From the NCBI GenBank assembly GCA_011390955.1, contig JAABRM010000028.1, positions 1 through 64,000 on the forward strand: 64,000 nt of DNA, read 5' to 3'. This DNA comes from Oscillatoriales cyanobacterium (GTDB lineage Bacteria; Cyanobacteriota; Cyanobacteriia; Cyanobacteriales; Laspinemataceae). Positions 51,654-60,954 of the stretch are shown piece by piece. Both the position numbers and the translations under genes were made by a program. Position 1 is the first letter of the stretch. Every line of letters starts with the position of its first letter. Under the pieces are notes generated by a model that saw only the letters and a program-made list of their open reading frames with translations, did no database searches and was not told the origin of the DNA.

Positions 51654-51854
51654 ATGGATGAAAATCGGATCCAAGATTATCGAAATCTGATTCAACAACT
51701 GCTGCATTGTCCTAGCGGTGAAGAACCAGCGATTTTACAGGCAAACTCGGATTTGCTGGATTTGGGTTTTGTGCAAGTCTGCGAGGCAGAAATGGTTTCA
51801 CCACCGCCACCCACTCTCAGTCCAAACCTCCGACAATGCGATCGCCGGTATTAG
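51654..51854 (+). pseudogene. Remnant of a TPR/CHAT-protein leader
   Basis: The 66-residue ORF reads MDENRIQDYRNLIQQLLHCP and ILQANSDLLDLGFVQV. I recognise this as the stereotyped N-terminus of large filamentous-cyanobacterial TPR-CHAT proteins (LIQQLLxCPSGEEPxILQAN). The rest (TPR and CHAT protease-like domains) is missing; the frame ends in PPPPTLSPNLRQCDRRY at a CGATCG site. It is likely the stump of a deleted gene, though a short regulatory leader peptide is possible. Confidence 0.65.
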
Positions 51855-51971
51855 GGGGCTGGAGAAAAACTGATTCCTCAATTAGTATTTATCTTGTTTC
51901 GAGGCAGCTTACTTGACAAATTTGTGTTAAAATTCAACTAACGATTTAGTTCTAACCAAGAAAATCGCCGT

Positions 51972-54122
51972 ATGCCTTCTCAAGACTTTGCCAAAACACA
52001 TACTGACCTTTACACTAAGGCGACAAAACTTTTGCAGTATTTGCGAGAGATTAGAGCAAGTCGTTGGCTCGAAGGTGATGCCGCCAGTGAGTTAAGGAAA
52101 GTTGAGACAGATATCAGTCAAGCTTTAGCTGATTTACAGGCTCAAAAGTATCAAGCAGCAGCAATTTCGGTTCAGCGTGTAGGTAAAAGTACCTTTCTAA
52201 ATGCTGTTATTGGCGAGGATATACTGGCAACTGACACAGAATCTTGTACTGTCTGCCGTACCGATATCCGACACATTCCAGTCGGACAAATTCCTCGACT
52301 TTTGGAGTATCGGCAGGGGCAACAGCAACCAATTGTCATTGCACAAGGGGATGCCCAGAGAATTCGACAGAAGTTTTTAGAATATACCCGCGAGATTCGA
52401 CAAAAAAACAACCCCTATCAAACTCTTCGCTTTGAACTAGAACATCCTATCGAAGTTGCTAGTACCATTCCCTTTCTGGCTGGTTTTACTTTAGTTGACA
52501 CGCCTGGTTCTAACGAGTGGAAGTCTTCAAACTTTGACACAACTCCACTCAAGCAAGCTTCTCTGGAAGCATTACACAACAGTGATGTAATTTTGTTTAT
52601 CTTAGATTACAACAATTACAAAACGAATGAAGTAGCTGAATTGTTCAGGGAACTAGGAAAAACCCGTCAAGATTTCTTATTAAAAAGCTGGCATAAGGTT
52701 TTCTTTATTCTGAATAAGGTGGATATGAAAGAGGAGCATTCTCGTAAAATCGAGGATGCGATCGTGGACTTGAAACAAACATTGATGAATGATTTTCGCT
52801 TTCCTGAGCCAATTATTTATCCTGCTAGTGCTAAACAAGGACTGCTGGCTAAACTCATTTTAAAAGGGATAGCGACTGAAAGTCATCATAAAGAATTTAG
52901 AAAAATTATTGGTCAGACTTACAGTAGAGTTGATGCCTACGGTGGCTCTTACACACCGCCATTGTCAGAGATTGCGCCATCAGCTTTAATAGATAGTGGT
53001 ATTTCTAATCTTGAAGAAACGGCGATTAAAAGTATTCTTAAGAATTCTGGCTATAATCTTATTGTTAAAGTTTTATTAATTCTAGACATCAAGGTAGAAG
53101 ATACTCAAAAAATCCTGATAAACCAGTCTAATATAACAAAAATTTATATCCAGTCTCAGAAAGCCAAAATAACTGAATGGATGGAAAAGATAGAATTTAT
53201 TTCTAATCAATATAAACAGCTTCGGGATATTTTACAAAGCCATAAAGAGGCTTTATTTGATGCACTTAATCAGCAGATAGATAGTTTCTGTGCTTCAGCA
53301 AAATCAAGTATAGAGTCAGAAATTGAAAAAATGAAAAGAGAGAAAGGAGGTCGTTGGTACACATCATATTATAGCCCAGATTGGTATAGTTCTTATATTG
53401 CCCCACGAACACGAAATTCATCTAATCTTAACGACAGCAGAATCTTCCTGGAAGCAAGCTCATCTAGAGCAAAAATGGTAGAGATTGCACAAGAAGCTGA
53501 ATCGCTGATTTATAGTAGTTGCAATTCTGTTTATAAAAACCAAATTAGTTTTTTGCAAAAGCAGCTTGATTTAGAAGCGACAAACGTTAGAAAAAACTTA
53601 TTGGCTCTTTTGCCGATAAGAATTGAACAATTATCACAAATGTTCTCCCTATACATAGGCTCTAAAATAGAATTAAAGTTACAAGAGAAATATGATATGG
53701 AGATAGGTGATTTTCAATTAACAGGAATTGAAATTCCCATTAAAGAATACGACTATATTCAGGAAGGCTGTATTGGTGATGGTGAGTGGGTAGACTTTTA
53801 CTACATGGGACATGAAATGGATTTTAACAAAATCTTAAGTCAATTTAATAGTCAAATAAACCAGCATAGAGAGCAGATGAAGCAAATAATTTATGGTTCT
53901 CTAGAACAAAATTTTTTCCAATTTATTTGCGTTTTAGATAAAATTAATGAGTTTAAGAGCCTATTTCAAGTGAAGTTGAATAACTTGTGGAACGAAATTC
54001 AGCAGAAAGAAGCTGAAAATAAGCTAATTATTGAAAGTCTTGATTATCACAGGAGTAAACTTAATGATTATCGGAGAGAGTTAGCCGCTATTCGGGGTTG
54101 TATCGAAGCTTGGAAGCCATAG
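51972..54122 (+). CDS. Dynamin-like GTPase
   Basis: The 716-residue protein has a dynamin-type GTPase domain: P-loop region ISVQRVGKSTFLNAVIG (GKS at 71-73), G2-like Thr in TDTESCTVCRTD, G3 VDTPGSNE (176-179), G4 FFILNKVD (248-251) and a G5-like SAK near 282. In the P-loop the first Gly of GxxxxGKS is Ser66, an unusual change. The rest is helical coiled coil, interrupted by a Tyr/Ser-rich loop (RWYTSYYSPDWYSSYIAPRT, near 457). Bacterial dynamins fuse or stabilise membranes, and some protect against phage. It lies after toxin-antitoxin genes and a CHAT remnant. Its codon use is more A/T-rich than its neighbours, suggesting transfer. Confidence 0.87.
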   Translation: MPSQDFAKTHTDLYTKATKLLQYLREIRASRWLEGDAASELRKVETDISQALADLQAQKYQAAAISVQRVGKSTFLNAVIGEDILATDTESCTVCRTDIRHIPVGQIPRLLEYRQGQQQPIVIAQGDAQRIRQKFLEYTREIRQKNNPYQTLRFELEHPIEVASTIPFLAGFTLVDTPGSNEWKSSNFDTTPLKQASLEALHNSDVILFILDYNNYKTNEVAELFRELGKTRQDFLLKSWHKVFFILNKVDMKEEHSRKIEDAIVDLKQTLMNDFRFPEPIIYPASAKQGLLAKLILKGIATESHHKEFRKIIGQTYSRVDAYGGSYTPPLSEIAPSALIDSGISNLEETAIKSILKNSGYNLIVKVLLILDIKVEDTQKILINQSNITKIYIQSQKAKITEWMEKIEFISNQYKQLRDILQSHKEALFDALNQQIDSFCASAKSSIESEIEKMKREKGGRWYTSYYSPDWYSSYIAPRTRNSSNLNDSRIFLEASSSRAKMVEIAQEAESLIYSSCNSVYKNQISFLQKQLDLEATNVRKNLLALLPIRIEQLSQMFSLYIGSKIELKLQEKYDMEIGDFQLTGIEIPIKEYDYIQEGCIGDGEWVDFYYMGHEMDFNKILSQFNSQINQHREQMKQIIYGSLEQNFFQFICVLDKINEFKSLFQVKLNNLWNEIQQKEAENKLIIESLDYHRSKLNDYRRELAAIRGCIEAWKP

Positions 54123-54254
54123 TATATTTATTTCGACTTCATTTCCTCACTTATTCCCCAACGCCGCCACCTCTCCACAGAGCATCCCATTTGCCTATTA
54201 CCAAATTATCACCAGGGTGAATGGAATAGGCATCAAAAGCCTAATCACGACTAA

Positions 54255-54467
54255 TCAAAACTTTAAATCTTTCAGAGGTTCATCAAAATCATCAGAAATC
54301 CAGATTTTACCCTGCCAAATCCCCATTCCGCCTCGCTTGGGTGCTTTTGCTGTTTTAGGAGCATCCGCCCCATATCGGTTTACCAAAAATTTTTTATAGT
54401 CAAAAACTGCCTGTTTCACCGATTCTGGCAATTTTTCCACATTTTTTAGAATCGCATTTTCTATCAT
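54255..54467 (-). CDS. DUF2281-type antitoxin (orphan)
   Basis: The 70-residue protein (ATG 54467; another ATG three codons upstream) has the DUF2281 pattern: MIENAILKNVEKLPESVKQA, VFDYKKFLVNRYG, then a short Gly-rich and acidic tail (GMGIWQGKIWISDDFDEPLK). DUF2281 proteins are usually antitoxins for PIN toxins. No toxin gene follows: the next minus-strand gene ends at 54122 on the other strand, and nothing PIN-like lies between. Confidence 0.8.
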   Translation of the reverse strand: MIENAILKNVEKLPESVKQAVFDYKKFLVNRYGADAPKTAKAPKRGGMGIWQGKIWISDDFDEPLKDLKF

Positions 54468-54583
54468 TTTTTTCACTTAAATATCTGCTTATATAAGCAG
54501 TCATGCTAAATAAATTGCACATTATACTTCGTGATGGGCAAAAGAAAACCGGGCAAATTAGCCCAAAACAGCATTTGCTATCT

Positions 54584-56752
54584 CTAATTTTCTGGTTCAA
54601 TGGTGATATCCCATCGGTCTAAAGTAATTCCCAAGGTGGCATATAAATCCGTCAAAGCATTGAGATAATCTATGGTCGCATTGAGTTCCTGGTTTTTGGC
54701 ACTGACTAAATCTTCTTCAAAATTTAGCACATCAATTAATCGAGTGTTGCCTACCCCTAATCTTAATTTTTCTCGTTCGTTTTCTAGCTGCTGTTCTGAT
54801 AGTTCTCTGGCTCTTTGGGCTTGTTCCACCTGCTTCAGACTAAATTCAACATCCCTGAGACTATTGATGACACTAATTTCTAAGTTTTCCCGTTGTTCTT
54901 CCAGGTTGTTTTGCACAATTTCTAGTTGGATTTGGCTACGTTCTACTTGGCTTTCTAAGTCGCGATCGCCGAATGTCCGTCTGAGGGAAATCCCCGCTCT
55001 TAAATCATTGTTGTTTTCAGCGGTGTTACTTAAATTATTGATATAAGTGGCATTTAAACCTAAGTCCCATTTTTGACTATCTTCAGCCAGCAATAAGTCA
55101 ATTTTGGCTCGCTCAATGTTAATCAGCGCTTGTAAATAGTCGATGTTATTTTCTAAGGAAATCTTCTGAGCAGATTCCCGCGACCATGAGATTAATTCCA
55201 GGTCATCGGTTGCCGGTTGTTCAATGGCCACTACCTGGATATTTTTGTCAATATCTAGAATCGATATCAGGTTAAGTCTTGCTTCTTCCAGCCGATTTGA
55301 TGCCGCTAGTAAGTCGACTTGACGATTGGCTAACTTGGTTTCCGCTTGGATGCGATCGATTCTAGCCCTTCTTCCGGCTTCAATTAAAGCGTCAATAGAT
55401 TTTAATTGAGTTTTGGCACTTTTTAGGGCAATTTCTTGAATTTTTAACGCTTCTTGCGATCGCAGTAAATTTCGGTAAGCGCGTAAGGTGGTGGTAATGT
55501 TGCTAATTAATGTATTTTTCAGACTTAAAATATTGGCTGCTTCATTCAGTCGGGCAATTTCAATGGAGGCGCGATTGACATCACTGCCAAATCCTCTTAA
55601 TAAAGGTTGAGTGAAATTGAGTGAGATATTTTGTCCCAGCCGATTTTCATCTGTAATTGTGCTAGAACCGAGGGTATTTTGTGCCTGTCTATCCGCCGCC
55701 CAACGTGCCGAAATTTCCGCCCCGGTGGGAATTTTTACCACTAGGTTTGCCCCTAGGTTTAAGTTGCCCCGATTGGCAGCGATCGCCCCTAGTTGATTCC
55801 AATTATAAACCAGTTCAACGCTGGGGGTAAAGTTGGGGGTAAATTTATCTTCGGCAATGGCTAAATCCTGGCGTTCGATGATTCTTTGTAAATAGGCATT
55901 TTTGATGTCTCGATTATTTTGCAAAGATAAGATAATGGCATCTTGACTGGTTAATTCTAATGTTTGAGATGCCGGTCTTGGTGTTGACAGTTGTTCGGCG
56001 GGGTTAGGAGACTCATTAGGTTTATTTTCTTGTTTATTTTCTTGTTTATTTTCTTGTTTATTTTGGTGGACGGTTGTGATCTCTTGTAGCCAATGTTTGC
56101 CGGTGAATCTGACAGCGGTTTTTAAGATAGGAAGTAGGGGTTGATTTTGGCTTATGGTGGCAGCGGATCTGGCAGCGGATTTGGCAGCGGATGTGGCAGC
56201 GGATGTGGCAGCGAATGTGGCAGGGGATGGGGCAGCGGATGATAACTCAATGTCCCCCTTTTTATGAGGATTTGGGGGGATGTCTTCGGATCTGGCAGCG
56301 GATGGAGATTCAATGCCCCCCTTGGGAAGGGGGGTTGGGGGGATCTCTTCGGATCTGGCAGGGGATGGGGCAGCGGATGATGACTCAACGCCCCCCTTGG
56401 GAAGGGGGGTTGGGGGGATCTCTTCAACGATCGCCGCTTGTTTTTTGATACCTGTTTGGTGAGATAAATTATTAGTCGATCGGCGGTGTGATTTCGAGTA
56501 ATTTGCGTTGAGATTATCCTGGATGATTTTGTCAATATCATCCAAGGTTACAGGAGTGGTTTTGCTGGTTACGTTATTGGCATTTGCCGGTTGTTTGGGA
56601 ACATATTTAATTACCAGGGCTAGGCTGAGGAATAACCCCACAGTGGTTGACAAAATTACCGCGATCGCGAAATTTCCCTCATCGGGTAAAAACAGCGATC
56701 GCCCTAATTTTTTCTGAGATTTTGAATTAATTTCTGGCTTGGGTTCTATCAT
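54584..56752 (-). CDS. TolC-family outer membrane efflux protein with repeat-derived insert
   Basis: The 722-residue protein (ATG 56752, MIEPKPEINSKSQKKLGRSL) has an N-terminal membrane segment (FAIAVILSTTVGLFLSLALV) and ends in the outer membrane efflux (OEP) repeat pair from ~275: SQDAIILSLQNNRDIKNAYL, LLRGFGSDVNRASIEIARLN, and LGVGNTRLIDVLNFEEDLVS near the C-terminus. Residues ~110-200 are low-complexity: three copies of EEIPPTPLPKGG or its variants plus AATSAA repeats. The DNA of these copies is the same as the CCCCCCTT-AAGGGGGG intergenic repeats. The gene is last in a cluster with a permease and a HlyD-type adaptor. Confidence 0.87.
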   Translation of the reverse strand: MIEPKPEINSKSQKKLGRSLFLPDEGNFAIAVILSTTVGLFLSLALVIKYVPKQPANANNVTSKTTPVTLDDIDKIIQDNLNANYSKSHRRSTNNLSHQTGIKKQAAIVEEIPPTPLPKGGVESSSAAPSPARSEEIPPTPLPKGGIESPSAARSEDIPPNPHKKGDIELSSAAPSPATFAATSAATSAAKSAARSAATISQNQPLLPILKTAVRFTGKHWLQEITTVHQNKQENKQENKQENKPNESPNPAEQLSTPRPASQTLELTSQDAIILSLQNNRDIKNAYLQRIIERQDLAIAEDKFTPNFTPSVELVYNWNQLGAIAANRGNLNLGANLVVKIPTGAEISARWAADRQAQNTLGSSTITDENRLGQNISLNFTQPLLRGFGSDVNRASIEIARLNEAANILSLKNTLISNITTTLRAYRNLLRSQEALKIQEIALKSAKTQLKSIDALIEAGRRARIDRIQAETKLANRQVDLLAASNRLEEARLNLISILDIDKNIQVVAIEQPATDDLELISWSRESAQKISLENNIDYLQALINIERAKIDLLLAEDSQKWDLGLNATYINNLSNTAENNNDLRAGISLRRTFGDRDLESQVERSQIQLEIVQNNLEEQRENLEISVINSLRDVEFSLKQVEQAQRARELSEQQLENEREKLRLGVGNTRLIDVLNFEEDLVSAKNQELNATIDYLNALTDLYATLGITLDRWDITIEPEN
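56156..56425. repeat. Intergenic-type G-rich repeat embedded in the tolC-family CDS
   Basis: Three units of TTGGGGGGATCTCTTC or TTTGGGGGGATGTCTTC with CCCCCCTTGGGAAGGGGGG hairpins (about 56254, 56319 and 56390) and GGCAGCGGAT direct repeats (56158-56240) lie in frame. Confidence 0.85.
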
Positions 56753-56819
56753 AGTATTAGTTAACAAAAAAATCAATAATTATGGAAATAATCGGTTTTG
56801 TGAAAAATAAAAAAAATAA

Positions 56820-56945
56820 GCTTATCGTATCAATAACAATCAACCATCAACAATCAACCATCAACAATTAACAATCAACCATCAACAATCAACCATCAAC
56901 AATCAACAATCAACCATCAACCATCAACCATCAACCATCAACCAG
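56820..56945. repeat. Heptamer array ATCAACC/ATCAACA
   Basis: About sixteen ATCAACM units run from 56831 to 56944. The array overlaps the stop codon of the permease gene. Confidence 0.92.
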
Positions 56946-58125
56946 AACGTAAAGCTTTGACTGGATCGAGTTGACTGGCTTGTAAGGCAGGAAAAAATCC
57001 GGCACCAACCCCTACCAATAAAGCGGATCCTAATGCTAAACCGGCAGTGGGCGGATCGAATTCGTAGGGTAATTCAAAGGTATCAGCTACCACAATTGTG
57101 ATACCATGTACCGTGCCGATCGCGAATATTCCACCAATTAAACTCAGTAAAGCAGCTTCTAGGATAAATTGAAGCATAATATCGGCTTGGGTGGCACCAA
57201 TAGCCCGCCGTAAACCAATTTCTGTGGTGCGTTCCATCACCGTGGCAATGGTAATATTAGCAATGCCCACCCCACCCACTAATAAGGCGATCGCTCCCAC
57301 CGCTAAAAGCGATCTAGATACCATAAGTAAGGTGTCTTGCTGTTCTTTGATATCGCGAATATTATTCCAGGTATGTAATTCTTTGCCGGAAAATCTCTGT
57401 TTTAACAATTGATTAACTTGTTCATTCACCGGGTCGATTTCTTCCAGGCTTTCCGGTCGAATTAATATCCGCTCAATACGGCGATCGCCGGTGAGGGCAC
57501 TGTAGATAGAAAGTGGCATAATCATCGCACCATTTCCCCGATCCCAACGACCTGTGAGTTTTGTTTCCATCACCCCACGAACAAAATAAGGGCGGCCATC
57601 AATATTAATCCGTTCTCCGATGGGATTACTATCTAGAAATAAAACCTCAACTAGCGCTTCATCAATCACCACTACGGGGCGATATTTGTCAAAATCAGCT
57701 TGGGTGAAAAAGCTGCCTGAGATCATTCTGCGTCCAGAGGTTTCTAGGAAATCTTGAGAAACTGCTGCGATTTCCGGACTGGCTTGGCGATCGCGAAAAC
57801 TGGTTTCCTCCGCATATACCCCGATCATCGTCGCGATCGCCTGCGAACCTACTAATCTTTTTCTTAAAAATGCGATATCTTCGCGTTTAACGTCAACTGG
57901 TTCCCACCCGTTAGAACGATCGTAAGGAATTACAATAATTTGTGGTGCTTCTCTTTCTGCTAATTGTTTCGCGACCACAGCCCGACTAATTGTGCCTACT
58001 TGCAAGGTGGCACTGACGGCGGCAACTCCCATAAAAACCCCCACAGAAGTTAAGGCCGATCGCAATAGATTGCCGCTTAAAGATAAATAGGTTAATTTTA
58101 GTAAATCAATGGGTGTTAAGCTCAT
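56938..58125 (-). CDS. MacB-like ABC transporter permease without ATPase domain
   Basis: The 395-residue protein has four transmembrane helices in the MacB/FtsX layout: one at the N-terminus (SALTSVGVFMGVAAVSATLQ), a periplasmic MacB-core-like domain (~45-265), then three at the C-terminus (LLAVGAIALLVGGVGIANIT, ALLSLIGGIFAIGTVHGITI, LALGSALLVGVGAGFFPAL). TTEIGLRRAIGATQADIMLQ is the cytoplasmic coupling helix. It needs a separate ATPase, which is absent here. The stop codon is inside a heptamer array. Confidence 0.9.
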   Translation of the reverse strand: MSLTPIDLLKLTYLSLSGNLLRSALTSVGVFMGVAAVSATLQVGTISRAVVAKQLAEREAPQIIVIPYDRSNGWEPVDVKREDIAFLRKRLVGSQAIATMIGVYAEETSFRDRQASPEIAAVSQDFLETSGRRMISGSFFTQADFDKYRPVVVIDEALVEVLFLDSNPIGERINIDGRPYFVRGVMETKLTGRWDRGNGAMIMPLSIYSALTGDRRIERILIRPESLEEIDPVNEQVNQLLKQRFSGKELHTWNNIRDIKEQQDTLLMVSRSLLAVGAIALLVGGVGIANITIATVMERTTEIGLRRAIGATQADIMLQFILEAALLSLIGGIFAIGTVHGITIVVADTFELPYEFDPPTAGLALGSALLVGVGAGFFPALQASQLDPVKALRSG

Positions 58126-58319
58126 TTTTCTATAATTATGGGTTATTGGTTGGTGGTTATTGGTTGTTGGTTAAAAATAATCACCCTAATTTATCTGATA
58201 AATTCTATCATATTCAGCATTTTCCTCGTAATTCATGTCACGGTTTTTCGCTAATAACTATTATAGCTTATCAGAAAAATATTTACTTAAATTTAGTTTA
58301 TAAAATGTGTTTATTCTCA

Positions 58320-60227
58320 TTAATTACGTCTTCTGCCTCGCCGGGTTGGTCTACTTGCTGGCCGGGAATTTTCGCTTGGTTGGTTAGTATTTTCTGGCTT
58401 AAATTCTTTGACGATCGTTCCTTCGGTTAATTCTCGATCCACTGGAGGCAAAATGACTTCATCCCCTGCTTCTAAACCAGAGGTGACTTCAACTAAGCCA
58501 TTGGTTAAATCTTCTAGTCCTAACTTGACAGACTTTTTTTGGGCTTTTCCCTCAGCATTTCTTACCCAAACAAACGGCTCGGAACCTGAATTGTCCACGA
58601 CACTTGTTTCAACCGCAATGACATTTTCTCGTTGTTCTAAAATAATATCTACACTGACCCGACTACCGGGAATAAAACTCCCAGAAGGACTGTCTAGTCG
58701 CACCGTTGCCGCTACGGTGGCATTGCCAGAACTACTGCTCGATCCACTACTTTGACTGCTGCCACTATTGGCTACCAAAGAGACGGTTTCTACATATCCT
58801 GTAAAGATTTCTTCGTCAGGTCCAGCGAGACTAATTCGGGCTAATTGATTGGGTTTTACTTTCGCCGCATTCAGGGTAGAAATTTGCAGTTTTACCACTT
58901 CTCGATTCGGATCGCCAATGATGAGTAATTCTTTACTGCGATCGACCACATCTCCTGGTTCAACGGCAATATTTAAGACTTTACCACTAATCGGAGCCGT
59001 GACGATCCTGGCGATAATTTCTTGTTCAATCTTTTGTCTTTCTAGTTGATGTTTATCTAGGGCAATGATCGAGTTACTCAGGTCTAATTTAGCATCCCGA
59101 AGCTTTATTTCCGCTTGCGCGACTTCTTCGCGAGCGTTTGAAACAGTATCTTCTAATTCTTGCTCAATTTTTTGTGCGGAAATTGATAAACTATTGAGTG
59201 TATTTTCCTGATTTTTGATTTGGATATTGGCAGTTTCTAGATTTGACTGTTTTTCCTTGACATTCATTTGGAGGGTGACAAGTTCTTCAGAGAGTTTTTT
59301 TTCTAAGTTTTGTAAATCTAACTGACTATTGTTTAAATCAATTTGGAAGGTGGTTAGGGTCAGTTGAGCATCCCGAAGAATGGCCAGATTGCTACGGACT
59401 TCTTGGCGGTCTCTTTGCAGTTCATTTTCGGCGATAAACCCTCTTTCGTAAAGGTCTTCCGCTTGTTGCATTTGTTCTTGGGATTCCGTTACATTGAGTT
59501 CAGCTTCCCTGACTTTTTCCGCCAAGTTTTCTAAGTTGAGTTGTTGTTTTTGGATATCTAACTTTTTTTGCCGGATTTGGGTTTGAATGTCGCTGGATTG
59601 TTCTTTGATAAATTGCTGAAGTTTTTCGTTGGCTTGTTTGAAGTTTTCTTGAGCTAAAATGACGACTTGGCGTTGATTTTGGATGGACAGTTGTTGATTT
59701 TGAATTTCTAGTTGTTTTTGTTGCCGTTGCGTTTCGCTGTTACTGCGATATTCGGTTAATAAGTCTTGGAGTTTTTCTTGTTTCAGGGCAAGTTCGGCTT
59801 CAGCGTCTTGGATTTTTTGCCGTTGTTGCACCAGGGCTAATTCTTTTTCCTGGGTATTATATTGATGCTCTAGTAGTTTGGTTTCTCGATCTGGCGATCG
59901 CAGCAGGATTAATTCATCCCCAATGGCAATGCGATCGCCCATCTTGACTAAGACTTTTTCTACTATGCCATTATCCGGAGATTTGAGTATTCTTTGATCG
60001 CCGATTTCTAGGATACCCGATTCATTAATTGGTTCTTCAAGGGTATCGGTTTTGACCGTAATTAATCGCACTTCAACCACGTTACTGGATTGTTTTAAGG
60101 TACGACTATAAAGCCACCACCCCCCCAATGAGGCGATCGCTAACACTGCGGAAAGAGTTAGCCACCGCATCCCTTGTTTGAGTTTCTTGGTGGCATTTTC
60201 TTTCGTTAAAGTTTCATTTGCTGACAT
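58320..60227 (-). CDS. HlyD/MacA-like periplasmic adaptor
   Basis: The 635-residue protein (ATG 60227; a longer frame is antisense-free but overlaps the upstream gene) has one N-terminal membrane helix (WLTLSAVLAIASLGGWWLYS, ~30-50), a lipoyl-like half (ILKSPDNGIVEKVLVKMGD), a long coiled coil (~120-410; REKQ/L-rich), a second lipoyl half (IVTAPISGKVLNIAVEPGDV) and beta-barrel domains. A Ser-rich insert (SGSSQSSGSSSSSGNATVAA) lies near 515. The C-terminus is Arg/Pro-rich (RPASRPTRRGRRRN). It should link the MacB-like permease with the TolC-family protein. Confidence 0.9.
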   Translation of the reverse strand: MSANETLTKENATKKLKQGMRWLTLSAVLAIASLGGWWLYSRTLKQSSNVVEVRLITVKTDTLEEPINESGILEIGDQRILKSPDNGIVEKVLVKMGDRIAIGDELILLRSPDRETKLLEHQYNTQEKELALVQQRQKIQDAEAELALKQEKLQDLLTEYRSNSETQRQQKQLEIQNQQLSIQNQRQVVILAQENFKQANEKLQQFIKEQSSDIQTQIRQKKLDIQKQQLNLENLAEKVREAELNVTESQEQMQQAEDLYERGFIAENELQRDRQEVRSNLAILRDAQLTLTTFQIDLNNSQLDLQNLEKKLSEELVTLQMNVKEKQSNLETANIQIKNQENTLNSLSISAQKIEQELEDTVSNAREEVAQAEIKLRDAKLDLSNSIIALDKHQLERQKIEQEIIARIVTAPISGKVLNIAVEPGDVVDRSKELLIIGDPNREVVKLQISTLNAAKVKPNQLARISLAGPDEEIFTGYVETVSLVANSGSSQSSGSSSSSGNATVAATVRLDSPSGSFIPGSRVSVDIILEQRENVIAVETSVVDNSGSEPFVWVRNAEGKAQKKSVKLGLEDLTNGLVEVTSGLEAGDEVILPPVDRELTEGTIVKEFKPENTNQPSENSRPASRPTRRGRRRN

Positions 60228-60637
60228 AGAGATTCTTCTAATCGATGCAATAAAGTTTCCACATCTTCTCCCACTTCTTGAAAACAAACCGGAGGAGGAG
60301 GTTCAATTTTAAACTGAATTAATTTAATTTGACCTTTGGCAATGCCAATCAGCAGCACTTCAGTTTCGGGATTATGATGATCCACAATCCCCAAAATTTC
60401 TTGTAACTTATTATGGACATTCTGATTAAGAGTAGCGATCGCCTCTTTAGGACAAGAGACAAAATGGGGTCGAGGTTCCAGATCGATGCCCAAAGTATCG
60501 TCACTTTTGCCCCATTCTTGCCACAAGCCCCAAGCAAGGGCCGCTAAATCTTTTTGATTCGCTTTGACAAAATCGGCCAGATGTTCTCGCCATTCATTGT
60601 CGGCGGGATTACTTTGAGGCTGAATAGATCCAAACAT
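60206..60637 (-). CDS. Small cyanobacterial protein upstream of the adaptor gene
   Basis: The 143-residue protein (ATG 60637, MFGSIQPQSNPADNEWREHL) has no recognised domain. It is soluble, with a helical start (FVKANQKDLAALAWGLWQEW) and a beta-rich middle (TEVLLIGIAKGQIKLIQFKI), and ends EESLCQQMKL. It overlaps the adaptor start by 22 bp, which indicates translational coupling. The frame upstream of 60637 crosses a MITE-like element and is not coding. Confidence 0.75.
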   Translation of the reverse strand: MFGSIQPQSNPADNEWREHLADFVKANQKDLAALAWGLWQEWGKSDDTLGIDLEPRPHFVSCPKEAIATLNQNVHNKLQEILGIVDHHNPETEVLLIGIAKGQIKLIQFKIEPPPPVCFQEVGEDVETLLHRLEESLCQQMKL

Positions 60638-60685
60638 GATTCTTGATGGTTCTGATAAATTTAAAATGGAATATGGAATAATGGC

Positions 60686-60840
60686 TAAGTAGGTGGGCAG
60701 AAATAAATGCACCATAGACCCCATTAAAAGAAAAACTGTCATTCCCGCCGATGGCGGCCTTCGCGGGGGTAAACTCCGACGGGAATCCACGGATTTACGG
60801 CGGGGAACGAAAAGTGCAATTAATTATCTTCACCTACTTA
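60686..60840. repeat. MITE-like element family C, 155 bp, copy 2
   Basis: The 27-bp inverted terminal repeats (60686-60712 and 60814-60840) start TAAGTAGGTG and end CACCTACTTA. The interior is the reverse complement of 37736-37887 with small indels, including GGGGGTAAACTCCGACGGGA. Confidence 0.88.
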
Positions 60841-60954
60841 TTTTATCAAACATTTCTGCTCGATTGTGGGTTCTGACCCCACATTAACCAATTTTGCTGA
60901 CAAATTGCCAGTCCCTAGGTTTATTCAACCCCCCCAAAAGGGGGGATTTCGAGA

